A DNA stretch of 55,383 bases from positions 1-55,383 of the forward strand of contig JANXNI010000061.1 in assembly GCA_025354165.1 (NCBI GenBank), read 5' to 3'. Both the position numbers and the translations under genes were made by a program. A model generated the notes under the pieces. It made no database searches and had not been told where the DNA came from. It saw only the letters and a list, made by a program, of their open reading frames with translations. Below are positions 1 through 9,546 of this stretch, piece after piece. The DNA comes from Burkholderiales bacterium. GTDB lineage: Bacteria; Pseudomonadota; Gammaproteobacteria; Burkholderiales; Casimicrobiaceae. Every line of letters starts with the position of its first letter. Position 1 is the first letter of the stretch.

Positions 1-1
1 C

Positions 2-109
2 GCGAGCCGGGTGTACTGGCAAACCCATGAAACCAACGCCACCGCGATGGTGCTCTACAACAAGGTCGCTGAGCGCAGCGGTTTTCTGGTTTACCGAATG
101 GCTATGTGA
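2..109 (+). CDS. GNAT family N-acetyltransferase, C-terminal fragment
   Basis: The first 35 codons in frame 2 encode the end of a GNAT acetyltransferase and stop at TGA. The fragment reads WQTHETNATAMVLYNKVAE and ends GFLVYRMAM. The WxTHETNxxAxxLYxKVAE pattern with a final aromatic strand is the usual motif-B/last-strand end of small acetyl-CoA-dependent acetyltransferases. The acetyl-CoA loop and the start lie upstream of the window, so the substrate cannot be judged. It runs in the same direction as gcvP but is separated from it by a large inverted repeat, so co-transcription is doubtful. Confidence 0.75.
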   Translation, partial: ASRVYWQTHETNATAMVLYNKVAERSGFLVYRMAM

Positions 110-119
110 ACGCAGCCGC

Positions 120-190
120 GTAGGGTGGGCACCCCGTGCCCACCGTCACCGACGCGTCGAAACGACGTGGGCACAGGGTGCCCACCCTAC
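120..190. repeat. GTGGGCAC-type intergenic palindrome, copy 1
   Basis: Two 24-nt arms (120-143 and 167-190) are inverted copies with one mismatch, separated by 23 nt. Each arm begins GTAGGGTGGGCACC and is itself a smaller palindrome (GTGGGCAC/GTGCCCAC). It fills the gap between the GNAT gene and gcvP. A related copy lies at 38478-38549. It could fold into a long stem that protects or terminates the upstream transcript. Confidence 0.8.
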
Positions 191-211
191 CTTTAATTTT
201 TGGCAACCCAC

Positions 212-3025
212 ATGTCTGATTTCCTCTACCGTCACATCGGCCCCAATCGCGAAGAACAGATGGACATGCTCGCGCATGTCGGCGCGAATTCGCTTGAAGA
301 TTTGCTTGAGAAGGTAGTGCCGCCGAGCATCGTTGGCAGCAAGCCCTTAGCGCTTCCGGCGGCGCTCTCTGAGGTCGAAGCGCTCGCCGAATTACGTGCC
401 ATTGCGAATAAAAATCAGGTGTTCAAAAACTTCATCGGACAGGGCTACGTCGGCACCGTCACGCCGGGTGTGATCCTGCGCAACGTGCTCGAAAATCCGG
501 CGTGGTACACCGCGTATACGCCCTACCAGCCTGAAATTTCGCAAGGCCGCCTCGAAGCGTTGTTGAACTATCAGACGATGATTTGCGACCTGACGGGCAT
601 GGACATTTCCAACGCGTCGTTGCTCGATGAAGGCACTGCGGCTGCCGAAGCGATGACGCTGGCGAAACGTCAGGCCAAATCAACGAGCAACACGATCATC
701 GTGGCGGGTGACTGTCATCCGCAAACCATTGAGTGTGTGAAAACGCGCGCTGAGCCACTCGGCATCGAAGTCAAAGTGGGCTTCGCACCCAAGCTCATGG
801 AAGAAGGCGACTACTTCGCCGTGCTCGCGCAGTATCCGTCGACGACGGGTCAGATTCATGACATGGCGCCGTCCGCCGCTGCCGCCCACGCCAAAGGCGC
901 ACTGTTCATCTGTGCCGCTGATCCGCTGGCACTCGTGTTGCTCAAAGCGCCGGGCGAATGGGGCGCAGACATCGTCATTGGCACCACGCAGCGCTTCGGC
1001 GTCCCAATGGGCTACGGCGGGCCGCACGCGGCGTACATGGCCACCCGTGATGCCTACAAGCGCAATATGCCCGGCCGCCTCGCGGGCGTGACTGTTGATG
1101 CGCAAGGCAAGCCCGCGTACCGCCTCACCTTGCAAACGCGTGAACAACATATTCGCCGTGAAAAAGCGACCAGCAATATCTGCACGGCGCAGGTGCTGCT
1201 CGCCGTGATGGCTGGCATGTATGCGGTGTATCACGGGCCACAAGGCTTGCAGCGCATTGCTCTGCGCGTGCATGGGCTTGCGACGCGTTTCGCGGCCGGC
1301 CTAAAGGCGATGTACGTCAATGTGACTGCCGCCGAATTTTTCGACACCGTGACCTTCAAGCACGATGCGCACGGCGAGATCGCTGCGACTGCACGACATG
1401 CAGGAATGAATTTGCGTCACTATGAAGCGGCGTCGTCTGTTGGCGTGACATTCGACGAAACACATACAGAGGCCGACGTAGACGCGGTGCTGTTTGCAAT
1501 TGCCGCCACGGTCGAATGTGCTCCACCGAATCTGGTTTCGTCGACAGAAAGCGCAATCCCCGTTGCGCTCCGACGCACGGCTCCCATCCTCACGCATCCC
1601 GTCTTCAACACGCATCATTCCGAAACCGAAATGCTGCGCTATCTGCGCATGCTGGCCGACAAAGATCTCGCGCTCGACCGCACGATGATTCCGCTAGGCT
1701 CGTGCACGATGAAGTTGAATGCCACCGCCGAGATGATTCCGGTGACCTGGCCCGAGTTTGGCAATATGCATCCCTTCGCGCCCGCCGATCAGGCGAAAGG
1801 ATACGCCGAACTCGTCATCAATCTCGAAAACATGCTCTGCAAAGTCACGGGCTTTGACGCAGTGACGTTGCAACCCAACAGCGGCGCGCAGGGGGAATAC
1901 GCGGGCCTGCTCGCGATTCGCGGCTATCACGCGAGCCGTGATGAAGCGCATCGCAACATCTGCCTGATTCCATCGAGCGCCCACGGCACCAATCCTGCCA
2001 GCGCACAAATGTGCGGCATGGAAGTCGTCGTAACGAAGTGCGATGAACAGGGCAACGTGGATGTTGCCGATTTGAAAGCGGCCGCCGAAGCGCATTCCGC
2101 CAACCTTGCTGCGTTGATGATCACTTACCCGTCAACGCACGGCGTGTTCGAAGAAGCGATCAAGGAAATTTGCGAAATCGTTCACGCGCATGGCGGGCAG
2201 GTTTACATGGACGGCGCGAATCTGAACGCGCAGGTCGGCGTCACCTATCCGGCCGAAATCGGTGCCGATGTGAGCCACATGAATCTGCACAAAACGTTCT
2301 GCATTCCACACGGCGGCGGCGGACCAGGCGTCGGCCCGATTGGTGTCAAATCACAGCTCGCGCCGTTCTTGCCGGGGCGAGGAAAAGTCGGCCCGGTGAG
2401 TGCCGCGCCGCAAGGCTCGGCGAGCATCCTGCCGATCCCATATGCTTATATCCGAATGATGGGCGGCGATGGTTTGCGCGAGGCGACGGCGGTGGCGATT
2501 CTCAATGCGAACTACGTCGCACAAAAACTCGCGCCGCATTTCCCGGTGCTCTACACCGGACATGGCGGCTTCGTGGCGCACGAATGCATCATCGACGTGC
2601 GCCCGATCAAGGAGCTGTGCGGCATCAGCAATATGGATGTTGCCAAGCGATTGATGGACTACGGTTTCCATGCGCCGACGGTGAGTTTCCCGGTCGCTGG
2701 AACGCTTATGATTGAGCCGACCGAGAGCGAAAGCAAGCACGAGCTGGATCGCTTCATCGACGCCATGATCGCAATCCGCGAAGAGATTCGCGCGGTTGAA
2801 ATGGGCGTTTATCCGAAGGACGACAACCCACTCGTCAACGCGCCACACACGACCGAAGTGCTGCTCGTCGAAACATGGCATCACGCCTACACGCGGGAGC
2901 AGGCGGCGTACCCGCTACCAAGTTTGCGGCAAAACAAATACTGGCCTCCTGTTGGGCGCGTCGATGACGTTTACGGTGACCGCAACATCATGTGCACTTG
3001 CCCTCCGATGGAGAGCTACGCTTAG
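212..3025 (+). CDS. gcvP: Glycine dehydrogenase (decarboxylating), P-protein
   Basis: This 937-residue protein is the PLP-dependent P-protein of the glycine cleavage system. It decarboxylates glycine and passes the aminomethyl group to the lipoyl arm of GcvH in the cytoplasm. It has the single-chain proteobacterial form, with an N-terminal half ([25 protein letters not shown]) and a C-terminal half carrying [17 protein letters not shown]. The PLP-binding lysine is about residue 694. The length is normal (about 940-960). An in-frame TTG lies 12 nt upstream, but the ATG at 212 ([11 protein letters not shown]) is the better start. gcvT and gcvH are not in the window, so the complex must be completed from upstream or elsewhere. 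No glycine-riboswitch fold is visible in the short upstream gap. Confidence 0.97.
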   Translation: MSDFLYRHIGPNREEQMDMLAHVGANSLEDLLEKVVPPSIVGSKPLALPAALSEVEALAELRAIANKNQVFKNFIGQGYVGTVTPGVILRNVLENPAWYTAYTPYQPEISQGRLEALLNYQTMICDLTGMDISNASLLDEGTAAAEAMTLAKRQAKSTSNTIIVAGDCHPQTIECVKTRAEPLGIEVKVGFAPKLMEEGDYFAVLAQYPSTTGQIHDMAPSAAAAHAKGALFICAADPLALVLLKAPGEWGADIVIGTTQRFGVPMGYGGPHAAYMATRDAYKRNMPGRLAGVTVDAQGKPAYRLTLQTREQHIRREKATSNICTAQVLLAVMAGMYAVYHGPQGLQRIALRVHGLATRFAAGLKAMYVNVTAAEFFDTVTFKHDAHGEIAATARHAGMNLRHYEAASSVGVTFDETHTEADVDAVLFAIAATVECAPPNLVSSTESAIPVALRRTAPILTHPVFNTHHSETEMLRYLRMLADKDLALDRTMIPLGSCTMKLNATAEMIPVTWPEFGNMHPFAPADQAKGYAELVINLENMLCKVTGFDAVTLQPNSGAQGEYAGLLAIRGYHASRDEAHRNICLIPSSAHGTNPASAQMCGMEVVVTKCDEQGNVDVADLKAAAEAHSANLAALMITYPSTHGVFEEAIKEICEIVHAHGGQVYMDGANLNAQVGVTYPAEIGADVSHMNLHKTFCIPHGGGGPGVGPIGVKSQLAPFLPGRGKVGPVSAAPQGSASILPIPYAYIRMMGGDGLREATAVAILNANYVAQKLAPHFPVLYTGHGGFVAHECIIDVRPIKELCGISNMDVAKRLMDYGFHAPTVSFPVAGTLMIEPTESESKHELDRFIDAMIAIREEIRAVEMGVYPKDDNPLVNAPHTTEVLLVETWHHAYTREQAAYPLPSLRQNKYWPPVGRVDDVYGDRNIMCTCPPMESYA

Positions 3026-3048
3026 GCACGAAACAGGTTTCCGCCGAG

Positions 3049-3069
3049 ACGTGAGGCTCACGTGGTTTT
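3049..3069 (+). terminator. Possible intrinsic terminator of gcvP
   Basis: A perfect 6-bp stem (ACGTGA/TCACGT) with a 3-nt loop is followed by GGTTTT. It lies 23 nt after the gcvP stop and overlaps the stop codon of the convergent glycosyltransferase gene. The stem is short and the T run has only four bases, so termination efficiency is uncertain. Confidence 0.4.
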
Positions 3070-6000
3070 GCCCGTCGGCACCGGAACCATATCGTGCTGG
3101 ATATCGGAGTCCGTTGTCGACCCCGGGACGGCAAGTGGCGAGAAGGCGATGTGCGGGGCGCACTGAAAGACTTTCAGCTCCCTGCCTTGCTTCATGACGA
3201 ACCAGTCAATTGCGTTCTGGACGCCGTCGCGGTCAACTAGGTCCAGCAAGCGGCGGGCGCCATTGGCGGAGACGAGATACGCATAGAGGCCGCCCAAGTA
3301 GTTCGCCCATTCCATCGGGCGCAGTCGCGTCGAGAGACTGCTACGCGCGGCCAACTCAACGCTTGGTTCGTCCCAGAACTGATAGCCAAGTAGCACAAGA
3401 TCGTAGTCGCTATGGGTTTCCACAAGCTCGCCGCAGAGCTCAACTAGCTGCCCACAAAAATCTGGGTGTGGCTTCGCGTCGTCCTCGAATATCAGGCAGG
3501 CACCGTTCGATTGCACAGCCACCTCCCGCCATATTGCGATGTGGCTAAGCGCACAGCCAACAATGCCACGGCGATAGTTGAAGTCGTTGCCGCGAAACAG
3601 GTGAAATAACTCGGGGGTGATGTTGAGCGTTGTCCCGTCGACCGCAGCGAAGCGCTGGCAGCGTGCAACAAAAGCGGGACCTGCTGCTTCTTCGGTTCTC
3701 ATACGAAAACCCTCCCATCGGTCAGACCGCCGATCCAGATTCAACACTTTTATCGACAAACTTTCGGCCAGACGATGACCGTGAATGATGCGCGCGAGCG
3801 TTGGGAAAAACTGGTATTCGTCCAGAATTCGCCGCTTTTCTGCTCGGATCGCATTGAGTCGCCGCGCGTGTTCGTTCTCTCGCATCGCGCTTTCGATGAT
3901 CTGCAGGCTCAACTCAAAGTCGTCCAGCGGCAATCGAATGAATGCAGCTGGATCAACGTACTCCTCAAGGTTGGGGCAGCCCCAATAAAAGCACAGGCAT
4001 TCGCCCAGAATCGCATCGACGAGTTTTTCGGTGAAGTAATTGATTTCCGAGCTGTTCTCAATGGCGACGGTGTATCGGTAAGGCAGTATGCCCTCGCGCT
4101 TGTCGAAGGACGGCAGGGCACCGCGATAGTTCACGAAACCATGCAGATTGTCATAGCCGAAGAGGTCGATCGCAGCTCCCGATTTCTCGATGTACTTGAG
4201 GAATTCGATACGCAGATGCTGGCCGGGATATTGTGTCTGGCTGGAGGCAACGCAAGACAATTGCAACGATTTTTCAATCGGTTGCACGACCAGATCGTCG
4301 TAGCGCATGCCGAGATGCCATTCGGAATTATTCCGGTAGCGATTGTGGCTCCGGACTTGCACGAAATTACGCGGATCGGGCGCAGTCCAGTCGCCCCAGT
4401 GCGACGCAGCGTGTGACGACTCCATCGGAAAGATGATGGCGCGTTCCGAGCGGAAATGAGCATGCGTATCGACTGGATAGTTGACGATTGCCCAATAGTC
4501 GATCTCGTGATTCTCGTCGGTGATCTCGATATCCCCCCAGCGACCATTGCCTTTCGACTGTCGGTTCCAGAGCGCGCAGAGCTCCGAAGAAGATGCCCAG
4601 TTGGCCAGCAGCTTTACCCGAAATGGTCTCGACGCCGCGTCGGACGGAGGATGATTATCGAACTGGATCTCGTCATTTAGCGCATAGGCATTGGCACGCG
4701 CCACCCCGTTCCCTTCCCAAGTCAGCTTGCCGATGTGCAGTGCGTTGATCGCATCGAAAAACGTAGAGCGGTGCCCCAGTGCGGCATAACGCTCGGCGAA
4801 CTCAAGTTCGAAATGCGTACTTGCGGGGTCATACCGCCCAGTGTTCCTGATCGCCGACATGCGCAGCAAAGCAGGCCTTAGGGAGTAGTGCGGCCACCAC
4901 ACGTTCGAGCGAGCGTCGAGCGGCAGACTGCGAAGGTATTCATCGTAGGCAGCTGTACCGGGCTTGAAATGTTCGTGTAGCCGATAGCGCGCACCGCTGG
5001 GCGTGTGTCGGATTTGGCCCCCAGCGATGATTCGACACGCCAATGTCTCACCATAGTTCCGATTAAAAAGCACCTGCCCTAGCGTTGCGTCCTCGTCGAG
5101 GATCGCGAGCGCTTTCTGGATGTACTTGTCACGGACAATAAAGTGCCAGTCGTCCTCCAGGTGTAACCAGAAAGGGCTCGCGATCATGTCCAGCAGACGA
5201 TTCATGCTCTGCGCATGCCCTTTGTCTTCGCGCGTCTTGAAGACGAACTCGAAGAATGGATAGCGCTGCTTCATACGCAGCCGATCCGCTTCACTCGAAC
5301 CGTCGTCAATGCAGATCCAGCGATCAATAAGGCTTAAGTCCGCGCAACAGTTCACAAATGAATTGACCGTCTTCTCGAATAAATCAAAGCGCTTGCAGCT
5401 GGTGATCGACAGTGTCACCTGAGCCTGAGGTCGCGGTCCGTGCGTGAACTCCGCCCCGAGCTGACCGATCAGTGCCTCCGGATAGGCGAGCGTTTCCTCC
5501 TGAAATTGCGCCATCGCAAAGTCACGGTTGCCGAGAATTCGTTCCCTGTCACCCTCAGGAATCGACGGTAACCCCAGTAGACGACTGCAAAGATCGAAGC
5601 TTTCGCGGTGGCGTCCAAGGTAGTAAGCGCAAATTGCGAGTTCGTCGTCAATCTTCCAGTCGTACACGTCCGCCGCTACAAAGAGGCTGTCTCCGTCAGG
5701 AAACGGAATTTCTTTTGCCCGGCTGGCGAACAGGTGACCGAGATCGAACTGCCCGTCAAGCCTGTAGTGAGCCGCGATGAGGTGCAGCGGTTCGGCTCTT
5801 CGTGGCCGGAACTGCCAGCTTCGCAAATGTGTGTCAAGCACCTTGTCCCAGGATTCACCGAGATGTCCCATGCAGACGCCGCACTGGAGCAAAGCGTAGA
5901 AGGTTTCTTCGTCCCACCCACCCATTGATGCTCGCCGTGTGTAGTACTCGAGCGCCTGTCTGTGGTCACCGGAGTCACGAAAACTCTGGGCGAGATAGAA

Positions 6001-8286
6001 CGTGCTTCTCGCATCGCCGGGATTAGCCTGAACTTCTGCGAGCAGTATTTCGGCATCGCGCAGGTACTTGTCGGCAGCACGGTTTCGATTGCCGAGCCGT
6101 CTCGACTCAACGTGATACTCACCCTGCAAACGCCCTTCGCTAATTCCGGCATCGAGACAAACCGGATACTCATGCAGTACGCCCTCGTATGTCCAGCGTT
6201 GGTTGCCACGAAATATTTGTTTGCGCCAGTAGCGAAATTCGGCTCCATAGCGGAGTAGATAAGAGTCCTGCGTCAGATGCCGCAGGTCAACGACACCTAC
6301 CAATAGATCATCGGCATCGATCATCCAGAGATAGTCGGCTTTGTCGCGAGCAAGGGCCAGCGCCTGCGTGCGATTGGTGCCGAAATCGACCCACGGTCGT
6401 TGATGGATTTCGCCGGGAATTCCCCGCGTCACGAAAAAATCGTGGATAACGGTCATCGTGTTGTCCGCCGAGCCGGTGTCCACGATAACCCAGTAGTCGA
6501 TGTGCGGTGCCACTGAGTTTAAAGTTTCGCAAACAACGTGCGCTTCGTCTTTGACGATCATGCACAGGCAAAGATGCGGAAAGGCCGCGCCACTCTTCTT
6601 TGCCGGGACGATGCGGCTGGCTGGCGCACCCGTCACTGATTCTTTTGACGACTCGGCCACGTACATTCGACGAGGATAAGGCTTCGCGTAATGATTGATA
6701 CCCGAATCATGAAGGCTGGCGACGCGCACGTGACTTGTGTCTAGCACCCACCATTCCGCCTCGTGGCGGTTGTCCATCGGAACCGTCGGCAACGACTTCA
6801 GGTGACGAGCGTGAGCCCACCAAAAATTACCGCTAAAGTGGCGCGCAGGATGTTCAAGCAGGTTGCAGCCGACGACGTCATGCGCTTCCAGTGCCGCTCG
6901 CGCGTGGTCATGCTTTTCCACCAGAAAGTGAAGCAGCATCCTGCGCCAGTCGGCGACATTTGCGGATGGCGGATCATGCGCGGCACCTTTGGTGTGCAGG
7001 TAGAGTACGCGCGTGTCTGGCTGGAATGTGGAAAACGTACGGATCAGATTTAGCGTGGACGTTTCGCCACTGCTGGCATCGGGAGAAAAGTTAATCAGCT
7101 TGATGCGATGAGAGTCATGTGCAAATCGTGACGGCAATGCCGCATCATCACCCACATTGATGATGTAGAGCCGATCAAGGCGCGATAGCAAACCTGTACC
7201 CGCCAGCGTATCGAGAATTTCCGACAGGATCGTGCCGTCGCCGTTACGGGTGTAGGAGTGAATAAAGCAGACGGCGCGCACCGTCTCGTCAAGTGCATCA
7301 CCAAAGTACTTGTGATAGTGCAGCTCATCATCGTTCGGGTGCGCTGGAAGTTCCAGCTCGTGACGAAGGATGCGTTCAAGCGTCGGGAAGAATTGATAGT
7401 GCTCAAGCACTTTGCGTTTTTCGCGGCGGATGATCTCAATGCGCTTTTCCCATTCGTTGTTCAGGATCGCGCTTTTGATGGTGCGAAACGCCTGTTCGAA
7501 GTCATCGAGATCAAGCGCGATGAAAGCGCGTGAATCAACATACTCCGCTGCGTTGGGTGCGCCCCAGTAAAAACACAATGTTTCAGTAAGTAGAGGCTCC
7601 CAGAGTTTTTCTGTAATGAAGTTTGCTTCGCTATTATTTTCTGCGGCGAAGAAATAGCGATAAGGGGCCAGCGCAGCATCCTTGTCGCCGGGTGGATGTG
7701 GCCCGATCCAGCTCTTGAAGTCCAGTGGGTTGTCATGTGCATAGAGCTCAACGCGTACGATGTCATCGTTTTTTGACTCGATGAACTTCAGGAAATCGAC
7801 TCGCTTGATGTGGCCTGGATCGAAATACTTTCCACTGCAGATTGACGAGAGCATTCGCGTTTTGCGAATCGGCTGAGTACGAAGCTCATCGTACGTAGCC
7901 CGCAATTGCCAGAATGCATTGTTGAGGTGGCTCTGGTGGGTCCGTACTTGAAGAAACCGCGATGGATTGGGACGCGCCCACTCGCCCCAGGTCTTGACTC
8001 CCCACGTCTGATGAGGTTCTCCGCACCAGGGCTCCATCTGGAAAACGATCGTACGCTCAGGCTGATACCACTCGCCCGGCCACGGCTGATTGATGATGAC
8101 AAAGAAGTCAATGTCGACGTCCTCGAACGTCACCTCGATGTTGTTCCAGCGGAGTCCGCCCTGCGACATTCGATTCCATTCCGCGCAGAGCTGCTCTGAC
8201 GGACACCAATTTCCAATGAGCTTGACGCGGCTGATTGGCACCGGCCTTCGCGTCGATGCAGAGTGCGTGTTTGAGTCGCAAGTCAC
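3058..8286 (-). CDS. Giant multi-module glycosyltransferase (GT10-like, GT2, GT2-like, GT10-like, GT25)
   Basis: A single uninterrupted frame of 1742 residues with several glycosyltransferase modules in tandem. Residues about 20-310 and 1212-1500 are two copies of one GT10/fucosyltransferase-like module, each with PYRY..A.EN.SE.N..TEKL and CFYWG.PN..EYV. Residues 330-540 are a conserved region of unknown fold (FIHSYTRNGDGTILSEIL, LYLHTKGAAH). Residues 570-725 are a GT2 domain (CMIVKDEAHVV, VDTGSADNT, MIDADD), followed by TPR-like helices at 735-905. Residues 955-1190 are a second GT2-like domain (ICIDDGSS, LHLEDDW). Residues 1508-1710 are a GT25 LPS-type domain (VLNLDRRSDRW, GCALSHIAIW, LIFEDDAKP). 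No membrane segments or signal peptide are seen, so it is probably cytoplasmic and adds sugars to a surface glycan or protein. The GTG start at 8286 has a weak ribosome site and is tentative. Donor and acceptor sugars are unknown. Confidence 0.85.
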   Translation of the reverse strand: MTCDSNTHSASTRRPVPISRVKLIGNWCPSEQLCAEWNRMSQGGLRWNNIEVTFEDVDIDFFVIINQPWPGEWYQPERTIVFQMEPWCGEPHQTWGVKTWGEWARPNPSRFLQVRTHQSHLNNAFWQLRATYDELRTQPIRKTRMLSSICSGKYFDPGHIKRVDFLKFIESKNDDIVRVELYAHDNPLDFKSWIGPHPPGDKDAALAPYRYFFAAENNSEANFITEKLWEPLLTETLCFYWGAPNAAEYVDSRAFIALDLDDFEQAFRTIKSAILNNEWEKRIEIIRREKRKVLEHYQFFPTLERILRHELELPAHPNDDELHYHKYFGDALDETVRAVCFIHSYTRNGDGTILSEILDTLAGTGLLSRLDRLYIINVGDDAALPSRFAHDSHRIKLINFSPDASSGETSTLNLIRTFSTFQPDTRVLYLHTKGAAHDPPSANVADWRRMLLHFLVEKHDHARAALEAHDVVGCNLLEHPARHFSGNFWWAHARHLKSLPTVPMDNRHEAEWWVLDTSHVRVASLHDSGINHYAKPYPRRMYVAESSKESVTGAPASRIVPAKKSGAAFPHLCLCMIVKDEAHVVCETLNSVAPHIDYWVIVDTGSADNTMTVIHDFFVTRGIPGEIHQRPWVDFGTNRTQALALARDKADYLWMIDADDLLVGVVDLRHLTQDSYLLRYGAEFRYWRKQIFRGNQRWTYEGVLHEYPVCLDAGISEGRLQGEYHVESRRLGNRNRAADKYLRDAEILLAEVQANPGDARSTFYLAQSFRDSGDHRQALEYYTRRASMGGWDEETFYALLQCGVCMGHLGESWDKVLDTHLRSWQFRPRRAEPLHLIAAHYRLDGQFDLGHLFASRAKEIPFPDGDSLFVAADVYDWKIDDELAICAYYLGRHRESFDLCSRLLGLPSIPEGDRERILGNRDFAMAQFQEETLAYPEALIGQLGAEFTHGPRPQAQVTLSITSCKRFDLFEKTVNSFVNCCADLSLIDRWICIDDGSSEADRLRMKQRYPFFEFVFKTREDKGHAQSMNRLLDMIASPFWLHLEDDWHFIVRDKYIQKALAILDEDATLGQVLFNRNYGETLACRIIAGGQIRHTPSGARYRLHEHFKPGTAAYDEYLRSLPLDARSNVWWPHYSLRPALLRMSAIRNTGRYDPASTHFELEFAERYAALGHRSTFFDAINALHIGKLTWEGNGVARANAYALNDEIQFDNHPPSDAASRPFRVKLLANWASSSELCALWNRQSKGNGRWGDIEITDENHEIDYWAIVNYPVDTHAHFRSERAIIFPMESSHAASHWGDWTAPDPRNFVQVRSHNRYRNNSEWHLGMRYDDLVVQPIEKSLQLSCVASSQTQYPGQHLRIEFLKYIEKSGAAIDLFGYDNLHGFVNYRGALPSFDKREGILPYRYTVAIENSSEINYFTEKLVDAILGECLCFYWGCPNLEEYVDPAAFIRLPLDDFELSLQIIESAMRENEHARRLNAIRAEKRRILDEYQFFPTLARIIHGHRLAESLSIKVLNLDRRSDRWEGFRMRTEEAAGPAFVARCQRFAAVDGTTLNITPELFHLFRGNDFNYRRGIVGCALSHIAIWREVAVQSNGACLIFEDDAKPHPDFCGQLVELCGELVETHSDYDLVLLGYQFWDEPSVELAARSSLSTRLRPMEWANYLGGLYAYLVSANGARRLLDLVDRDGVQNAIDWFVMKQGRELKVFQCAPHIAFSPLAVPGSTTDSDIQHDMVPVPTGKTT

Positions 8287-8386
8287 GTTGGGCTACGGAT
8301 CCTTAAATTGCGTCGCACGACTCGATGCCCAGCGGACGAAAAGGCCGGGTGCGCGGCGACGGTTAAGCGAATTTTTATGTTAACCC

Positions 8387-8400
8387 ATCGAAATTTCGAT
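8387..8400. promoter_or_regulatory. Perfect 14-bp palindrome, possible operator
   Basis: ATCGAAATTTCGAT is fully self-complementary and lies about 100 bp upstream of the glycosyltransferase start and 147 bp upstream of the candidate -35 of the collagen-like gene. A symmetric dimeric regulator could bind here, but no regulator gene is nearby and a single short palindrome can occur by chance. Confidence 0.25.
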
Positions 8401-8533
8401 AAACGACTGCTCGATCAAATCGGCACGACCTGAGTGAGCGTGAAGTCTCTTGGACGACAAGCTCACACTTCAGTAGCGCGACCGTGCGCCCCCTCTGGTT
8501 GCGCCGTCAGCTTCAGTCGCGACAACCATTTCG

Positions 8534-8562
8534 TTGACATCAATAGTGTCCGCTGATAGCCT
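8534..8562 (+). promoter_or_regulatory. Candidate sigma-70 promoter of the collagen-like gene
   Basis: A consensus -35 TTGACA (8534-8539), a 17-bp spacer and a weak -10 TAGCCT (8557-8562) would start transcription near 8569. That leaves about 40 nt of leader before the ATG at 8609. The -35 and spacing are good; the -10 is poor. Confidence 0.45.
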
Positions 8563-8608
8563 GCCCACCGGGTCGAATACGACAATAACGAGTATTGAGG
8601 GGCAGCGC

Positions 8609-9532
8609 ATGGATACTGAACAATCTCGGCGTGAATTTTTGAAGCGCTCGGTGGTTTGGACGGTCACGTCGTCCTGGGTTTGCGCTTCGTTCTCTTCGTT
8701 TGGGCAAAGTGCGGCTCAACTACTGAATTATCAAGGGCGGTTAACGGATCCCGCTGGTGTAGCGCGCGACGGTACCTTTGCCATGACGTTCAGTATTCTG
8801 GGCGGAACCGCGTGGACAGAAAGTCAGACCGTTCAGGTCACAAGAGGCTTTTTTACCGTGCTGCTGGGGAGCGTGACCGCCTTTCCATCTGATTTGTTTG
8901 CGGGTGGGACGACCGATTCACGAGGGCCCGTACGATACCTGCGAGTGGTTGTTGCTGGGGAAACACTATCTCCGGACATCCGGATTGCCAGCGCGGCCTG
9001 GGCAATCGGCACGGTTGCTGGTGCTGCCGGAGCTACGGGTGCGACCGGGACACAAGGCGCAACGGGCGCGGTGGGCACAACGGGAGCGATGGGTTCGACC
9101 GGTACGCCGGGATCGACGGGGGCCACGGGATTCGGCGCGACCGGAGCAACCGGTGCGGTCGGTTCCGCTGGATCAACCGGAACCGCCGGAGCAACGGGTG
9201 CCCAGGGCCTCCAGGGTTCTACTGGACCTACTGGAGCTACCGGAGTTGCGGGGACGACTGGTGCAGCGGGTCAACAAGGCGCGACGGGAGCTGCGGGTCA
9301 AGTTGGCTCCACTGGCGCGACTGGGATGCAGGGGGCGCAAGGTTCGACCGGACCGCAAGGCTTGCAGGGCGCGACGGGCGCTATCGGTGCTACCGGTTTT
9401 GTCGGTCCAACTGGCGCGACCGGACCCACCGGGCCTTTGGGTACCACCGGAGGTGCATCTGGCGCGACTGGAAGTACGGGCCCTACTGGTGCAACCGGCC
9501 CGACCGGTGCGACCGGTGCGACAGGCCCTTAG
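8609..9532 (+). CDS. Tat-signal collagen-like repeat protein
   Basis: The ATG at 8609 is preceded by GAGGGG about 6 nt upstream. The 307-residue product begins with a twin-arginine motif, SRREFLKRS, matching the Tat consensus S-R-R-x-F-L-K, then a hydrophobic stretch ending near FGQSAAQ. This predicts folded export through TatABC. Residues about 37-135 form a globular region of the LNYQGRL type ([33 protein letters not shown]) found in bacterial exported proteins. From about residue 138 to the end there are some 56 G-x-y triplets, mostly GAT, GST, GPT and GAQ, with two breaks (GF before GAT, and GGAS). Such repeats can form a collagen triple helix. The protein stops inside the repeat with no visible anchor. 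The next gene follows after 14 nt. Role unknown; surface or matrix fibre is likely. Confidence 0.85.
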   Translation: MDTEQSRREFLKRSVVWTVTSSWVCASFSSFGQSAAQLLNYQGRLTDPAGVARDGTFAMTFSILGGTAWTESQTVQVTRGFFTVLLGSVTAFPSDLFAGGTTDSRGPVRYLRVVVAGETLSPDIRIASAAWAIGTVAGAAGATGATGTQGATGAVGTTGAMGSTGTPGSTGATGFGATGATGAVGSAGSTGTAGATGAQGLQGSTGPTGATGVAGTTGAAGQQGATGAAGQVGSTGATGMQGAQGSTGPQGLQGATGAIGATGFVGPTGATGPTGPLGTTGGASGATGSTGPTGATGPTGATGATGP

Positions 9533-9546
9533 GCGAATGGCCGTCC

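Larger units (their letters stand above)
8287..8608. other. Divergent intergenic region upstream of the collagen-like gene
   Basis: These 322 bp separate two divergent genes and show no convincing reading frame. They hold a perfect 14-bp palindrome (ATCGAAATTTCGAT, 8387-8400), an AT-richer stretch near 8370-8405, and a sigma-70-like promoter at 8534-8562. Confidence 0.6.

Noticed and set aside
110-211. Glycine riboswitch upstream of gcvP
   Set aside because: The gap is filled by the GTGGGCAC inverted repeat and leaves no room for the aptamer fold.
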